Assembly: GCF_036711975.1 (NCBI RefSeq)
Contig: NC_091967.1
Coordinates: 24,614,001-24,678,000 of the forward strand
Direction: 5' to 3'
DNA from: Onthophagus taurus
Lineage: Eukaryota; Arthropoda; Insecta; Coleoptera; Scarabaeidae
DNA: 64,000 nucleotides
Of the stretch, positions 43,136 through 54,850 are shown one piece after another. The position numbers and the translations under genes are program-made. How positions within the stretch are numbered: the stretch's first letter is position 1; each line of letters starts with the position of its first letter. The notes beneath the pieces were generated by a model, which saw only the letters and a program-made list of their open reading frames with translations, did no database searches and was not told where the DNA came from.

Positions 43136-43609
43136 GATTAGAAAAAAAATATTACTAATGGAAATTAAGAGACGATTTTTACATCGAATTTTAACTAAAT
43201 TCTTTAACTTTACGAAGATATACAGTACAGAAACGTATTTAAAATTAAGAAACAATTTTTTTCACTTATTAAAGTTCAATTATTTTATTTTAATGAATAT
43301 ATTTGACTATTTTAGGAATTTTTAAAATCGACTACGTCATAACATTGGTACAGTATTTGAATTGTAAAAACGAAATTGTGTATTTTTGTTCGAATCCAAG
43401 GCGCGCTCGACTTTAAGCTGGCATCGGGCGCCCGGCACTTCAGGGTTGAAGAGACGACAAGGCTAGAGCAAAGGTTCGAGAGAAAATGAGTACGCCCCTC
43501 CAGTCTTCGATTCTTCGGCCGTACTCGGCAAAGCGACCGTGCGGGGGATTTGTTTTCTGTCGCTTACGCCATGTAGTAAATAAGGTTTGGCCGATAGTAC
43601 ATATCGGGT

Positions 43610-45800
43610 AGGCGGACCAACCAACCTTGCACCGCGACCCTAAGGATCTATTGTACCCCGATAGATATCGTTATCAAATTTCACCGTGCAATCCAATGCT
43701 CTTAACGAACATTAATACCTTGCTCGGCGAAAGGTCTTTCAGATCTTTTGAGGAGATAAACTGCGACCCAAAAATCGAGAATCTGATACGGTTAACGGCA
43801 GGGCAGTGGCATAAAACATGCTCAACCGCCTCTGCTTCCTCCGCACATAGTCGGCATTCAACATCGTCGGCTAAACCCAACAAGTTGAGGTGTGCTTTTA
43901 ATCGGCAGTGCCCAGTAAAAACACCCATTAGAACTTTTATGCTACTACGGGCAAGTCCTAAAATATTCCCGGGTTTGACAGTGGCGATGTTAATAAACAC
44001 CTTAGCATGTCTCATTCCAGGAGAATTGGTCCACAGTAGGCGAAGTCTCTCTTCAGCCCACAGTCCAATCCTATATTTGGCCATCGCAAATGATACACCA
44101 ACTGCTGGTTCCGGCCCCACAAACGCTTCAGCGCAGCCATCTCGTGCTAGCTTATCTGCCGCTTCATTGCCAGCAACCCCAGAGTGACCCGGGACCCAGA
44201 TCAGAGAGACTCTGTTATCACAACTCAGTGTGTTTAATGTTCTCTTACAATCATTAACCAGAGCCGACACCGTTTTCACGGCTTGCAGCGCCTGGAGAGC
44301 GACTTGACTGTCTGAGAAAATTCGTACTGTCATGTTCTTCACCCCTCTTTCAAGAAGGATTTTAGCACCCATGTCAATAGCAAATACTTCCGCCTGGAAT
44401 ACAGTACAGTACGTACCCAGGCTGTAGGCTTGCTTAATTCAAGGTGTCCGGCAGTATACTCCTGCTCCTACCCCTTCAGGCGTTTTTGATCCATCTGTGT
44501 ACAAGCAAATGTCTGCCCGAACCAGAGAATTTTCATTTTCGATCCAGGACTGCCGCTCAGGCAGTACAATCTGGTATCGAGCATTAATCACTGATAGTGA
44601 TACCGCCAAATCTGACGGCATTGATAGCACAGTATCAGTGCTTATAATGTCTTCCGCAGCCCATTGGTAGGACATATCGGAACAATTTGAGCATATTGCT
44701 TAAATCTGTAAATGGTTGTTCTAGCCACTTTCTCTATATGCAAATGCAGAGGAGATAGGCCAAGCAGAACCTCCATTGCTAGAGTTGGCGTTGTGCCTAT
44801 CGCACCAGAGATTGCCAATCCAGCTACTCGTTGAATTCGTGAAAGTTTACTGATAACTGAAGTCTGTCGGACTTTCCTATACCGGGCTGCTGCTCCGTAT
44901 GCGATCATAGGTCTAACCACAGTCACATAGAGCCAGTACAGTCTTTCAGGGGTAAGACCCCAATTTTTTCCACAAAGACTGCGACAAGTCCACAAGGATA
45001 GTCTAGCTTTGTGCAAAACTCCCTGCAAATGTCTATTCCATGACAGGGTTTTGTCTAGGATTACTCCTAGATATTTGACTTCCTTTGAGGAAGGAATTTC
45101 TTCACCTTGGATAGTTGGGCGGATTAGTCCATCCAACTTTCGCTTCCTGGTGAAGGGCACAACAATTGTCTTTTGCGGGTTTATTGAGAGGTTCTCTCCC
45201 TTACACCAAGCGCAAATGGTATCTAGGGTCACCTGGAGGACTTTAAATATCCTCGGCAAACAGGTTCCTTTGACCATAACGACAATGTCATCAGCATAAG
45301 CTTGTATTTCCACACCAACGGCTTCGACTATCGCAATCAGATCGTCAACTAGGAGGGACCAAAGCAGGGGAGATAACACCCCTCCCTGCGGGCAGCCACC
45401 TCCCGGCCTGAAGCGTATCGTATCACCGTGGAGTGAAGTAGAAACTATTCTTCTATCTAGCATATTGCGGATCCAACCCGCTATAGTTGCTTCCACTCCC
45501 CTGTCAAGAGCAGCTCTTTCAAGAGATTGTGGTATTGCGTTGTTGAACGCACAAACCAAGATTTCTTTATCCTGCAGCGTCCTGGATACTCTACCAACTA
45601 AGTTGTGTAGAGCCAATTCTGCTGATTTTCCCGCTTGATGAGCATACTGGTGGCGACTCAGTGGACCAGATACCAATGGCACCGTACGGATATACCGTTT
45701 CAGAACTTTTTCAAGGGTTTTCAGCAGAAATGACGTTAGGCTGATGGGTCGAAAGGCATTAGAAGTAGGGACCGAAATTCGATTCCTTTTTCTAAACGTC
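43610..45800 (-). pseudogene. R1/I-type LINE, 5'-truncated: reverse transcriptase and RNase H
   Basis: Minus strand. RT from about 45790: NAFRPISLTSFLLKTLEKVL, PLLWSLLVDDLIAI, AYADDIVVMVKG, EVKYLGVILDKTLSWNRHL. A frameshift near 44680 is followed by an RNase H domain (ICLYTDGSKTPEGVGAGVYC, IFSDSQVALQAL, LIWVPGHSGVAGNEAADKLA) with one TGA at 44436-44438, and a C-terminal CCHC motif (CRLCAEEAEAVEHVLCHC). RT plus a C-terminal RNase H fits the R1/LOA/I group. The 3' UTR is interrupted by the mirrored Tc1-like element and ends in the (TGTAA)n tail at 38398. The whole unit sits in the 183-bp satellite. Confidence 0.88.
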
Positions 45801-45804
45801 TAAT

Positions 45805-46320
45805 CTTCTAAAATACATATCTTGATGTGATATGTATGTTAAACTGTAACTTCATTGTTCTAGTTCCTAATATAATGTAAAAACTATAAGATAATATCAT
45901 TAAAGTTTCCAGGAAGAAATTATTAAAGAAGGAATTGTCAAATTTATAGCTTCAAAAATAATACAAATTTTTCAAAAAAATCATATCGAATACATTTTTA
46001 AGAATCCTGATATGATGTGTATGTTAAATTGAAGCTCAATCATTATAGTTTGTGATATGATTTACAAACTATAAGATATTATTAACATTTTCAGGAAAAA
46101 ATTATTAAAGAACGAATTGTCAAATTTATGAATAAAAAGTTTGACGAAATTTTCAAAAAATCATATCAACTTTGTTTTTAAGTATCTTGATATGATATGT
46201 ATGTTAAATTCTGGTCTAAAGATTTTAGTTTATGATATCATATAAAAACTATTAGTTAATATTAATGAAATTTCCAGGAAAAAATTATTAAAGAAGGAAT
46301 TGTCAAATTTATTTCTAGTT
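45805..46320. repeat. 183-bp satellite, right part (about 3 units)
   Basis: Continuation of the 35836-38395 array; tgatatgatatgtatgttaaat recurs in slightly more diverged form. It is followed directly by an RTE-type fragment. Confidence 0.85.
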
Positions 46321-46860
46321 GCTCAAAAAACGTTAGCAATGCTGGTAGTTCAAGAAACTATGAACATGTTCCTGTGACTGGAAAATGTAACCCATTCTCA
46401 TCATAATTGTCATCATGAACTTATATAAGTGTGATAGTAAACTTATTGGACGATACGATAGTTCTCCATATTTGATGTATCTCCCTTTTTGTGCAGAATG
46501 ATAACCTCTGCATTCCTCCATTTAGTTGGTATTTTTCCTTCAAACAAACATTTGTTTGCCAGTATCCGTAGAGCTTGTAGTAATGTGTTACGTCCTATTT
46601 TCAGCATTTCCGATGTTATTTGTTCCTCTCCTGGGGACTTCCGGTTCTTCATTTGGTTAAAATTCAAATTCCGGTTCTTCAAATTCCTGATATTTGTTCC
46701 ACTGCTCATCATTTCTGAGTTTTATTGTGTCATATTTCTCTCTTCTACTTCCTACACTATTCTTCGTATTAGATATTCTTGCTCTTATTTTCGTTTCTAA
46801 AAGATGTTTATTGGACCTGAAGTGGCGACCCGAAATGATGTGAAAACTCAAAAAAAAAAT
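46321..46860 (-). pseudogene. RTE-type LINE reverse transcriptase fragment
   Basis: Minus strand: SRREKYDTIKLRNDEQW, KNRKSPGEEQITSEMLKIG, GKIPTKWRNAEVIILHKKGD, then after a frameshift YRPISLLSHLYKFMMTIMM. This is the N-terminal RT region of RTE-like LINEs. Only about 500 bp remain. Confidence 0.75.
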
Positions 46861-47078
46861 TCTTCAAGTAAATAATTGAAATGTATTAATAACAGAAATT
46901 GAATATAATCTATGATAATCATTTTGTCATATTTAGACACCAATGTCACCACTTTTTTTGAACATTAATGCACATTTTTAGTTTCACATTATTTAATTTT
47001 ATACTATTATCATTCATTTCAAAAGGTGATTTTTACTTAATCATTTAATTTAAGTTATTAATAAAATGTATTTTTTAG

Positions 47079-47885
47079 TATCCCCAATGCATCGTCACAA
47101 TAATAAACCCAGTCATCCGAAAATATTTGTTTCTTTAAGACCAAAAAGATATATTTTTCCAAGAGATACCAAAGAATTGGCACCATGTGACGATAAAGAA
47201 TTAATTCGTTTTCTGGCAGATTTAAAAGCAATAAATCCAGAAAGTATCGTACTTTTCGCTACGGAATCTGATGTGCCCGGTACATGTAAAGTATTAACTG
47301 ATAAATTAGACGAACTCGATGATTTCTTAGGAACGTGTAAAGTTGCAACACGAAATCTTTATATTCAATTAATAAGAGGGGTGGACGCTTTATACGATTT
47401 TTTATGTAACTCAACCGATGGAAATGTTTATAAAAATTTTTTCCCCTGTTATAATGCTCTACATAACGATTACAGTTCTTGCGTTGGTCCCGGAGATTGG
47501 ATGGAATACAGTGACCGTAATCAACTTTGCAAGTAAGAAATATTTTGGAAAATTTTCGATTGGTTTTAAAAAATAATTAATAATAGTTGATTTCAGTGCT
47601 TATCAAGATATTACAGATTGTTACTATGTGAAAACTGCAAAAGTTTGTGGATTAAGAGCAGCGAGAGCAATGAAAAAATTGAATCTTTATGTAATTAATA
47701 AAACTCTTTGTAAACAATGTATGAACACTTATCCTGATCCTTTGGTTCCCGATGCTAATACTAAAGAATTTTTTGTACAACCTAGTGTGTATAGTAGAAA
47801 ATCGGGAACAAAAAATGTTACGTGTAGTCGTATAATATTAATAAGTATTTTTATCTATTATTTTATTGTATTAGATTGTGTTTAA
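47079..47885 (+). CDS. Unrecognised Cys-rich, probably secreted or membrane-anchored protein (5' incomplete)
   Basis: Exon 47079-47532 follows a good acceptor (tgtattttttag). A 64-bp GT-AG intron leads to exon 47597-47885, for about 246 residues after the splice. Ten or more Cys (GTCKVLTDKLDEL, LGTCKVATRN, DFLCNSTDG, NFFPCYNALHNDYSSCVGPG, CYYVKTAKVCG, LCKQCMNTYPDP) and an N-glycosylation site (NST) suggest an extracellular fold. The C-terminus is hydrophobic (IILISIFIYYFIVLDCV), like a GPI signal or membrane anchor. The spacing recalls insect haemolymph glycoproteins (DUF1397-like), but I am not sure. No signal peptide lies on this exon, so exon 1 must be elsewhere. A broken copy is at 35640-35835. 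Confidence 0.6.
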
Positions 47886-48239
47886 TTCACAAAAAAATAA
47901 AGTAATGTTTAACTGTCCAATGTTATCCATAAATAGTATCCTATACTATACTGGATTCTAGTTTTAGAAAACTAATTTTTTCCTGAACTCTCTTTTAAGA
48001 AAAGGTTTGACGTTTCGGATGACATGTTGCAACCTTCTTCAGAAACTGGTTCTAAGTCTGGAAAACGATGCGCTTTTACGTGCTAAATGTAAGCATTGAA
48101 GAGGTGTCGAACGATACATTGGGAAAAATAAAAATGCTAAAATCGAGATGAAAGCTGATTTGATAAGGAATGCTCAGGGATAACAAACAGGAAAAATATA
48201 GTATATAGAACACTACAACAAAGACAGAGAACAGAGAAA
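47886..48239. other. Intergenic sequence
   Basis: Probable polyadenylation signal aaataaag at about 47896 for the preceding gene. The rest is unassigned repeat-like sequence containing gacgtttcggatgacatg; a similar word occurs near 10125 within a Penelope fragment. Confidence 0.4.
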
Positions 48240-51200
48240 AAATGCAAATTTCACTCTTTTAGGCCAAGGAAAGAACACGGCTCCTGGTTATGATAACATC
48301 TCGAGGAGGGTGTTGAGAAGCTTGGACCTTGACTCCTACATCATTGAAATAATTAACTTCTGCCTCATGACTCAACATTTTCCACGAGACTGGAGGACCT
48401 CTATCATACTCTGCGTCCCCAAGAAAGATTCCTCACTTTCCGACCCAGCAAACTACCGCCCCATCTCACTGCTGTCAGTGAGCTGACAGCTCCTGGCAGC
48501 AGTGAGATGCCACTTATGGTACTGGTTTCCAATTTTCAAGCAGCACGTTATCAAAAACGTAAATCCGCGGCTGTGTTTCTGGATGTCCGAAAGGCTTTCG
48601 ACTCAGTCTGGCACAAAGGCTTACTATTCAAACTGGATAAGTTAAATGTTTCATATTACCTCCTAAACTTGATAAGGTAATTTCTTTCAGATCGCTCTTA
48701 TTTTGTGAAGCTGAAAAACCATCACTCCCGCAGTTGCACCATCCAACAAGGCCCCCCGCAGCGATCTCCCATCTCTCCTTCTCTGTACAACATCTTCTGT
48801 CACGATATTTATGACAACAATCCAGACACCTTTGATGTGAATAAATATACTCTACTCTACGCCGATGACACAACACTGATTTCGTACGACAGGGACGTTG
48901 CCTCTTCGGTCTGAAAACTACAGGTGCTTATCGATGAAACAAAGAGCTTGTACCGAAAATGGCGCATTCAAATCAACTCCTCAAAATCACAATTCTTCAT
49001 CGCTTTCCTCCCAGTCCACTCCCCTTCTCCTACAATCACAATCCAATCAACTCCCCTCTCAGTCTCACCAACCTGCAAATACTTAGGCAGGCCCGGTTCT
49101 AGGGATGAAGTCATTATCGTGCCATTTAATTTCAGCCGCCCCCGACAGAGCCACCTTTTTAAAGATCTTGTATTTATTATTAATTGTAGCGCATTTTTAT
49201 TTTTTTTTAACAATAAGCAATTGATAAAGGAATGAATAAAAACTGATTTGATGTTTAACAAACGTTTACTTTATCGCTAAAAACTCAAATAGTTAAAAAA
49301 ATTTTCAAAAACTAAAAAACTGATATTGCACTAAAATTGCACTTTTCGTGCTTTTTTATTTGCAAGTTCGTCAATAACGGTATCTAAATTAATTTCTTCT
49401 GACAATTCTTTTTCTATTGCTACTAAACTTAAGTTACTAAGTCTCTCTTGGCACATAGATGATCTTAAATATGATTTAATTAATTTTAACTTAGAAAAAC
49501 TCCTTTCACCTGTTGCAACTGTGACTGGTAGTGTTAAATATATTCTCAAGGCAACAGAAAAATTGGAAAAGGATGAAATTAAACCACTGGTTTGAATGAA
49601 TTGTAAATTCTTTAAAGGGTCGGTAACATCCTCATTAAGTATTTTGTACATTATCAATTCGTTGTACAAATCTTCACCGTCAACATCCCCATCGTTATTT
49701 CGAACTTGCAAAGCTATATCAAAGTCTGCACAAGATTTTCTTAGATCATCTTCAGACATATTTCTGAATTCAATTAAAAATTTGAACAATTCGTTGCACT
49801 CATTTAACGAAGTAAATCTTTCTTGAATAGAATTTAGAGCTGTGTCCAAAAGTGTAAAATAAAATTCCACTTCAAACAATAATTTTGGATCTTGAATCCG
49901 TTCATCATGGCATTCATAATCGAAAATATAAACTATTTTTTTCTGCCTCTTCAAAGGAAATTCTATCTCTATATCTAGATCGGTTGCTAATGTTGTAGCA
50001 TCGTTAATATACTTATTGAAAGCTGCATCACACCTAGATGAATTTAAGAAGTCAATAATTTTGTTGAGTGATTTCACAGATTCATTAATTGTTGTTGTGG
50101 ACAATTGTAGTAGCTTACTGGCAATATTAATATTTGAAAGAATATCATCCCATATTAAAATTGAGCAAATAAATTTAAAAGTAGATATATTGTTTAATAA
50201 AGCATTTGCTGCAACTTTAGTTTTTACGTCTCTGGAGTCATCCTCTAGTAACATATTTAGTTTCGCACACTGGTTGTAATGTTAGTTTAGTAATATTTGT
50301 TTTTAAAATATTCCATCTATAAGGAGACGCAGAAAAAGACGTATAATTCGTGTACGATATTAAAAAAGCCAACAATTTCAAAAGTTTGCTTAGCTGCATC
50401 ATTTACCACTAAATTTAACGAGTGGGATGCACAAGGTATATACATAGCCCTTGGGTTTACATTCTTAAGTCTACATTGCAGACCACCCTTTTTCCCCTTC
50501 ATGTTGGAACCGTCATCATATCCTTGGCCACGTATGTTTTGTACATCTAAATCATAAGTACTTAATAATTCATTGGTAAAGAAATTAAACAATCCTTCTC
50601 CAGTTGCATCCAATACTGGATAGAACCCAAGAAATAGTTCTTTAATTTCAATAGGAGATGTACTCATATCCACTATTCTGGCTACAAAAGAAATTTATTC
50701 AACATGCGTTACATTTGGCGTACAATCTAAAATAACAGAAAAATATTTCGATTTTTTTATTAACTCTTGAATTTTTGTTTTTATCGAATTAGCCAGTTCC
50801 GTAATAATTTCATTTTGGAAAGGGTGTCCTAGGTAATGAGGCATGTAACTGTACTTCTTACTTTTTTGAATATTATTGATATGATGTAAAATAATTGGAT
50901 CAAATTTCGCCAGCATTTCTATACCTTTTAGAAAATTTCCGTTATTTCGTTCATATAATACATCAGAATCGCCTCTAAAAGCTAAACATTGTCCTGCTAA
51001 ATACTGTACAATTGCAACAATTCTGGTGATAATATCACGCCATCTTCTTTTCTCCGACTCAAAATATCGTTGTTGTTCACAATCTATAGTACAATTCTTA
51101 CTAAGTCTTTTTTTCAATTCATTCCACTTTTGATAATTGAACATATGATCAATACTTGATTCATGTCGGGATAATTGTGTAGCCAAATGTCGCCAATCAG

Positions 51201-51410
51201 AAAATCCGTCTTTTCCTGTTAATTTCATTGATTTAATGGAAAATAATTTGCAACAATAACAAAATGTGCTGTTTGCCTTGAGTGAGTACACCAACCATTT
51301 TCTTTCAATCTTTTCATCATTTGGTAATATTCGAAAGTATTGTGACGGTGAGAACGATCTTCCATCGCTGTCTGTGTTTGTAGGAAATTTTATGTTTTGT
51401 TGAATCGATG

Positions 51411-54400
51411 CCACAGAGGGGTATTTAAAAGCAAAACCTGGCCAAAAGTGATTTTTAAAAAAAATCAATATACCGTATAAAAAACAATGTGCTGAGAAGT
51501 TAATGTGTCAATGCACCAAAGGGTTGAAGTTGTCATTCAAACAGCCAAGCAGTGCGCTTCACAATCAACCGGAAGTTACTATTTGCTAACAGTCGTAGAG
51601 TGATTTGTCAAACTTTGTGAATTGGTTTTGTGTTTAAGTATCATAGTGATTCTTTTTATGATGGATTATCGTACGCCAGGTGTGTATGAGATATAGCACC
51701 GTTTTTATACAAAAAAAGCATTATTTATATTGGCTCTGACTTATCTAAAACTAACATTTGATAATGTGTTTAAATTTAACAGTTTTAATAATTGACGAAG
51801 TGTTTTGAAGGATTTCTCAGCAATTCTAAATAATAATAAATATCATGAAATATACAATACAATATATAGAGGATATTTAAAAAAAAATTGCCGCTCAAAA
51901 GCGTACCTTTTTTAAATGTTTTTTCTAATTTTGTTGTTTATGTAAATAGAATAAATAAATAATTATTTGTTGATCATGAAGGTGATCGTTTGCATAAGGA
52001 GAGACGTTTGCAGAGGATGAGGATGCGAAGCTTCCGAGTACCTTTTTAAAACCTTCAAGTCATGTGAACACACTTTCATGGTGAATTATGTATAGAATTT
52101 TACCTGAAATCGTTAAGAATTCTCTTATAAAATCGATACAATTAAATTGACTATCAATTTGCAATTAAATGTCACACTATGACAAATATATTTATTCACA
52201 CCTTGTCACGGTATTTCATAGATATACGTCAACTGCAAGCATGAAGTTTCTAGATTCTAAACAGTTTTGGAAGTTTGACTTTCTATCCGATTTCAGGTAA
52301 AGACCTTTTATCACGCTTCAAATTATATGATATTTATGTAATGTTATTTAAATTATAGTATAACTTTTAATAACGTTTTATTAACGTTTTATTTCTTAAT
52401 ATTTAATATTAATATTAATTATTACAAAACACGTTTTCAAATATTCCGCCATTTTAGTTACACTGCACTTATTGAACTTAATCGAAAGCAGGTGCAACAA
52501 AATCTGCACTAACTTGCACCGGCTGCACTAAATTGCACTGCACCTGGCCCAACGAACAGTATGAGTGCAACTGCACTAAACTGCACTATCCCCAACGAAC
52601 ACACAACATCTGCACTAAACTGCATAGTGCAAGTGAGTGCAAGTAGTGCAGTCCCAACGAACAAAGCTAATGACTCGAAATGAGTTATATGTAGTTATGC
52701 AATCGTCACAAGAACCATCTTTTGACAGAAAGCTTGAATTTATGGAAAAAAAATTGTTAGAAAATTATAGTGGAAATGATCTTATGAGAAAGGATGCTAA
52801 GCAAAAGCTTTCCATAATTAAGCACCAATTCAAGCAAAGATGGCTAACTGCTCGAAAAATAAGAAATAGATTTGAGAAGAATAACAGTGACTGGCTTACC
52901 GGGAGTATTTGGCTGCCTAATGCTGGTACTCAAAATAAAATAGATGTAAACCTTGTGTTTTATTTTTTTTTGCATTTTGTGGGATACAATACGTTTTTTG
53001 CAAAAGATTCTTTTATATTAATTAGATTTTTACAGGAATCAAACCGGGTCGTCCTTCGACAGAAGAGACATTCGATTAAAAAATGTGGATGAGTTGACTT
53101 ATGCAACGCAAATGAAGTTAAGGGAAACAGGAAAAGTAGATGCCTCAAGAGTCGTCAAAGACCTTACAAAAAGTCCTAAAAGAGCAAAGAAATACGTAAC
53201 AGCTATGAAAAAAGCTAGTGATGTGCAACCTCGTCAACTCTCACCTTTGCGTGCTTTGTCAATGTTTACAGAAGCAGGACTTACTAGAGCCCAATATGAA
53301 AGAGTACGAGAAACTAATAAAAGTTTTTTTCCGTGCTATAGTATTTTACAAAGAGTAAAAAGAGAATGCTATCCAGTTCAAGAAGCCTTCAGGGTAACCG
53401 AGACATGTGCTGAAGTGGAACTGCAGAAGTTAATGGATCACACGGCATCAAGATTAATTTCACATCTTAAAGATGCTGTAGAACCATTAAATAATGACGA
53501 AAAACAATCACTAACTTTAATAAGTAAATGGGGATGTGATGGTTCCCAGCAGATGCAATTTAAAATTAAATTCGAAAATGAAACCGAATCTGATAGTAAT
53601 ATTTTTCCGAGCTCTGTAGTTCCACTACAGTTGGTTTATGGGCAGGACAAGAAAATTTTATGGCAAAACCCTACGCCGTAATCACCGCGTTACTGTCGAC
53701 CTATACGAATACGGTTCATTCGGGAGAGCACTGATGTAACAAATCAAGAAATCGATTATATTAAAGAACAGATAACAACTCTGTCCACAACTAAACTTGA
53801 AAACACCCGTATAAAACACGAAATATTATTTACAATGGTGGACGGAAAGGTGTGTAACGCCGTAACTCAGACCAAATCAACAATGAGATGCTACATTTGC
53901 AATGCAACATCATCCGAATTTAATGATCTTGCCAAAAGTAGGCTACCTAAAAAAGAAAATTTAAGTTTTGGGCTGTCATTACTACATGCTCGTATAAGAT
54001 TTTTTGAAAGTATGTTACACCTAGCGTATAAATTACCAATAAAGAAATGGAATGTGCGACTTACAATAGAAGAGAAAAAAATAATCGAAAACAGGAAAAA
54101 GAACATTCAAGAAAGTTTCAAATCTCAGCTTGGACTATTAGTTGACATCCCTAAAGCCAATTTTGGCAATACGAATGATGGAAATACGAGCAGAAGATTT
54201 TTTGACAACTATGAAATAGCCGCATCTATTACGGGAATCGACAGAAATTTAATTTACCGCTTAAAAATCATTCTCGATACTTTATGTAGCGGATATAATA
54301 TTAATATTAAAAGATTTCAAGACTATGCTCAGGAAACGGCAAAACTATATGTAAAATTATATAACTTTTATCCAATGTCCCCTACCTTGCATAAGGTGCT

Positions 54401-54850
54401 CCGACATGGAGCTGAGGTTATAAAGGAAGTCATTCTCCCTATTGGTCAACTTTCTGAAGAAGCTGCCGAAGCTAGAAACAAGCATATAAGAGCTTATAGA
54501 CTAAATTATTCACGAAAATTCTCACGTGAGGCTTGTAACATGGACGTGCTAAATAGGCTTCTTTTAACATCTGATCCTGTGCTAACAGGCATGAGAGAAC
54601 TCCCAAAGAAAAGTAAAAAGCCTTTATTAAAGGACGTTTTAGATTTTTAGGAGAGGGTAATGTTTCAAACCCAAAAATTTGTGATAATAACAATAACATT
54701 TTTGAATAAATAGTTCTAAAGTAAAATTATTAGTGTTTTATTATTTACTGTTATTTTATTACTCATAAATTTAATCAATAAACACATCTATAGATGTTTT
54801 AGGTAAAAAAATATTTTTGGCCAGGTTTTCAGCTCAAATACCCCACAGTG
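51411..54850 (+). mobile_element. Transib element with RSS-heptamer-like ends, 5-bp TSD CGATG
   Basis: Ends: left (C)CACAGAGGGGTATTT, right (reverse complement) CACTGTGGGGTATTT, both followed by AAAACCTGGCCAAAA about 10 bp in. CGATG is duplicated at 51406-51410 and 54851-54855. Removing the element restores the hAT reading GPPSIQQNIKFP, which fixes the boundaries. The first seven bases resemble both the Transib consensus CACWATG and the RAG heptamer CACAGTG. The left end has one extra C. Confidence 0.9.
52637..54650 (+). pseudogene. Transib transposase (RAG1-core relative), frameshifted
   Basis: Three plus-strand ORFs: 52637-52948, followed by an intron ending ttacag near 53035; 53085-53681; 53835-54650. 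Features: FKQRWLTARKIRNRFEKNNS, then GRPSTEETF; LTKSPKRAKKYVTAM; the catalytic region KWGCDGSQQMQFKI (first Asp), MVDGKVCNAV (second Asp), MRCYICNATSSEFND (zinc-binding CxxC), and SPTLHKVLRHGAEVIKEVIL, LPIGQLSEEAAEARNKHIRA (catalytic Glu), then RKFSREACNMDVLNRLLL. The order matches Transib transposases, the family from which RAG1 derives. Frameshifts near 53070 and 53690 make it non-functional as it stands. Confidence 0.88.

Larger units (their letters stand above)
38426..43597 (+). mobile_element. 5.17-kb mirrored Tc1-like element with about 2.17-kb inverted arms
   Basis: Every position p in 38426-40595 pairs with 82023-p in 41428-43597: there are no indels, and only two or three mismatches were noticed (for example near 38461 and 40576). 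The ends read CTATCGGCCAAACCTTATTT and are flanked by TA on both sides, as for Tc1/mariner. The 832-bp centre carries the transposase N-terminus. The right arm carries the rest, and the left arm repeats it in reverse. It inserted in the 3' UTR of a LINE. An assembly artefact should be excluded, but the unique centre and TA ends argue for a real element. Confidence 0.85.

Noticed and set aside
38426-43597. Dismissing the palindrome as an assembly fold-over artefact
   Set aside because: It has a unique 832-bp centre, different flanks, TA duplication and transposon ends. An artefact is not excluded without long reads.
51412-54848. Reading the Transib target duplication as CACAG
   Set aside because: CACAG/CACTG belong to the inverted ends. 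Using CGATG restores the hAT motif GPPSIQQNIKFP and gives a proper 5-bp duplication.
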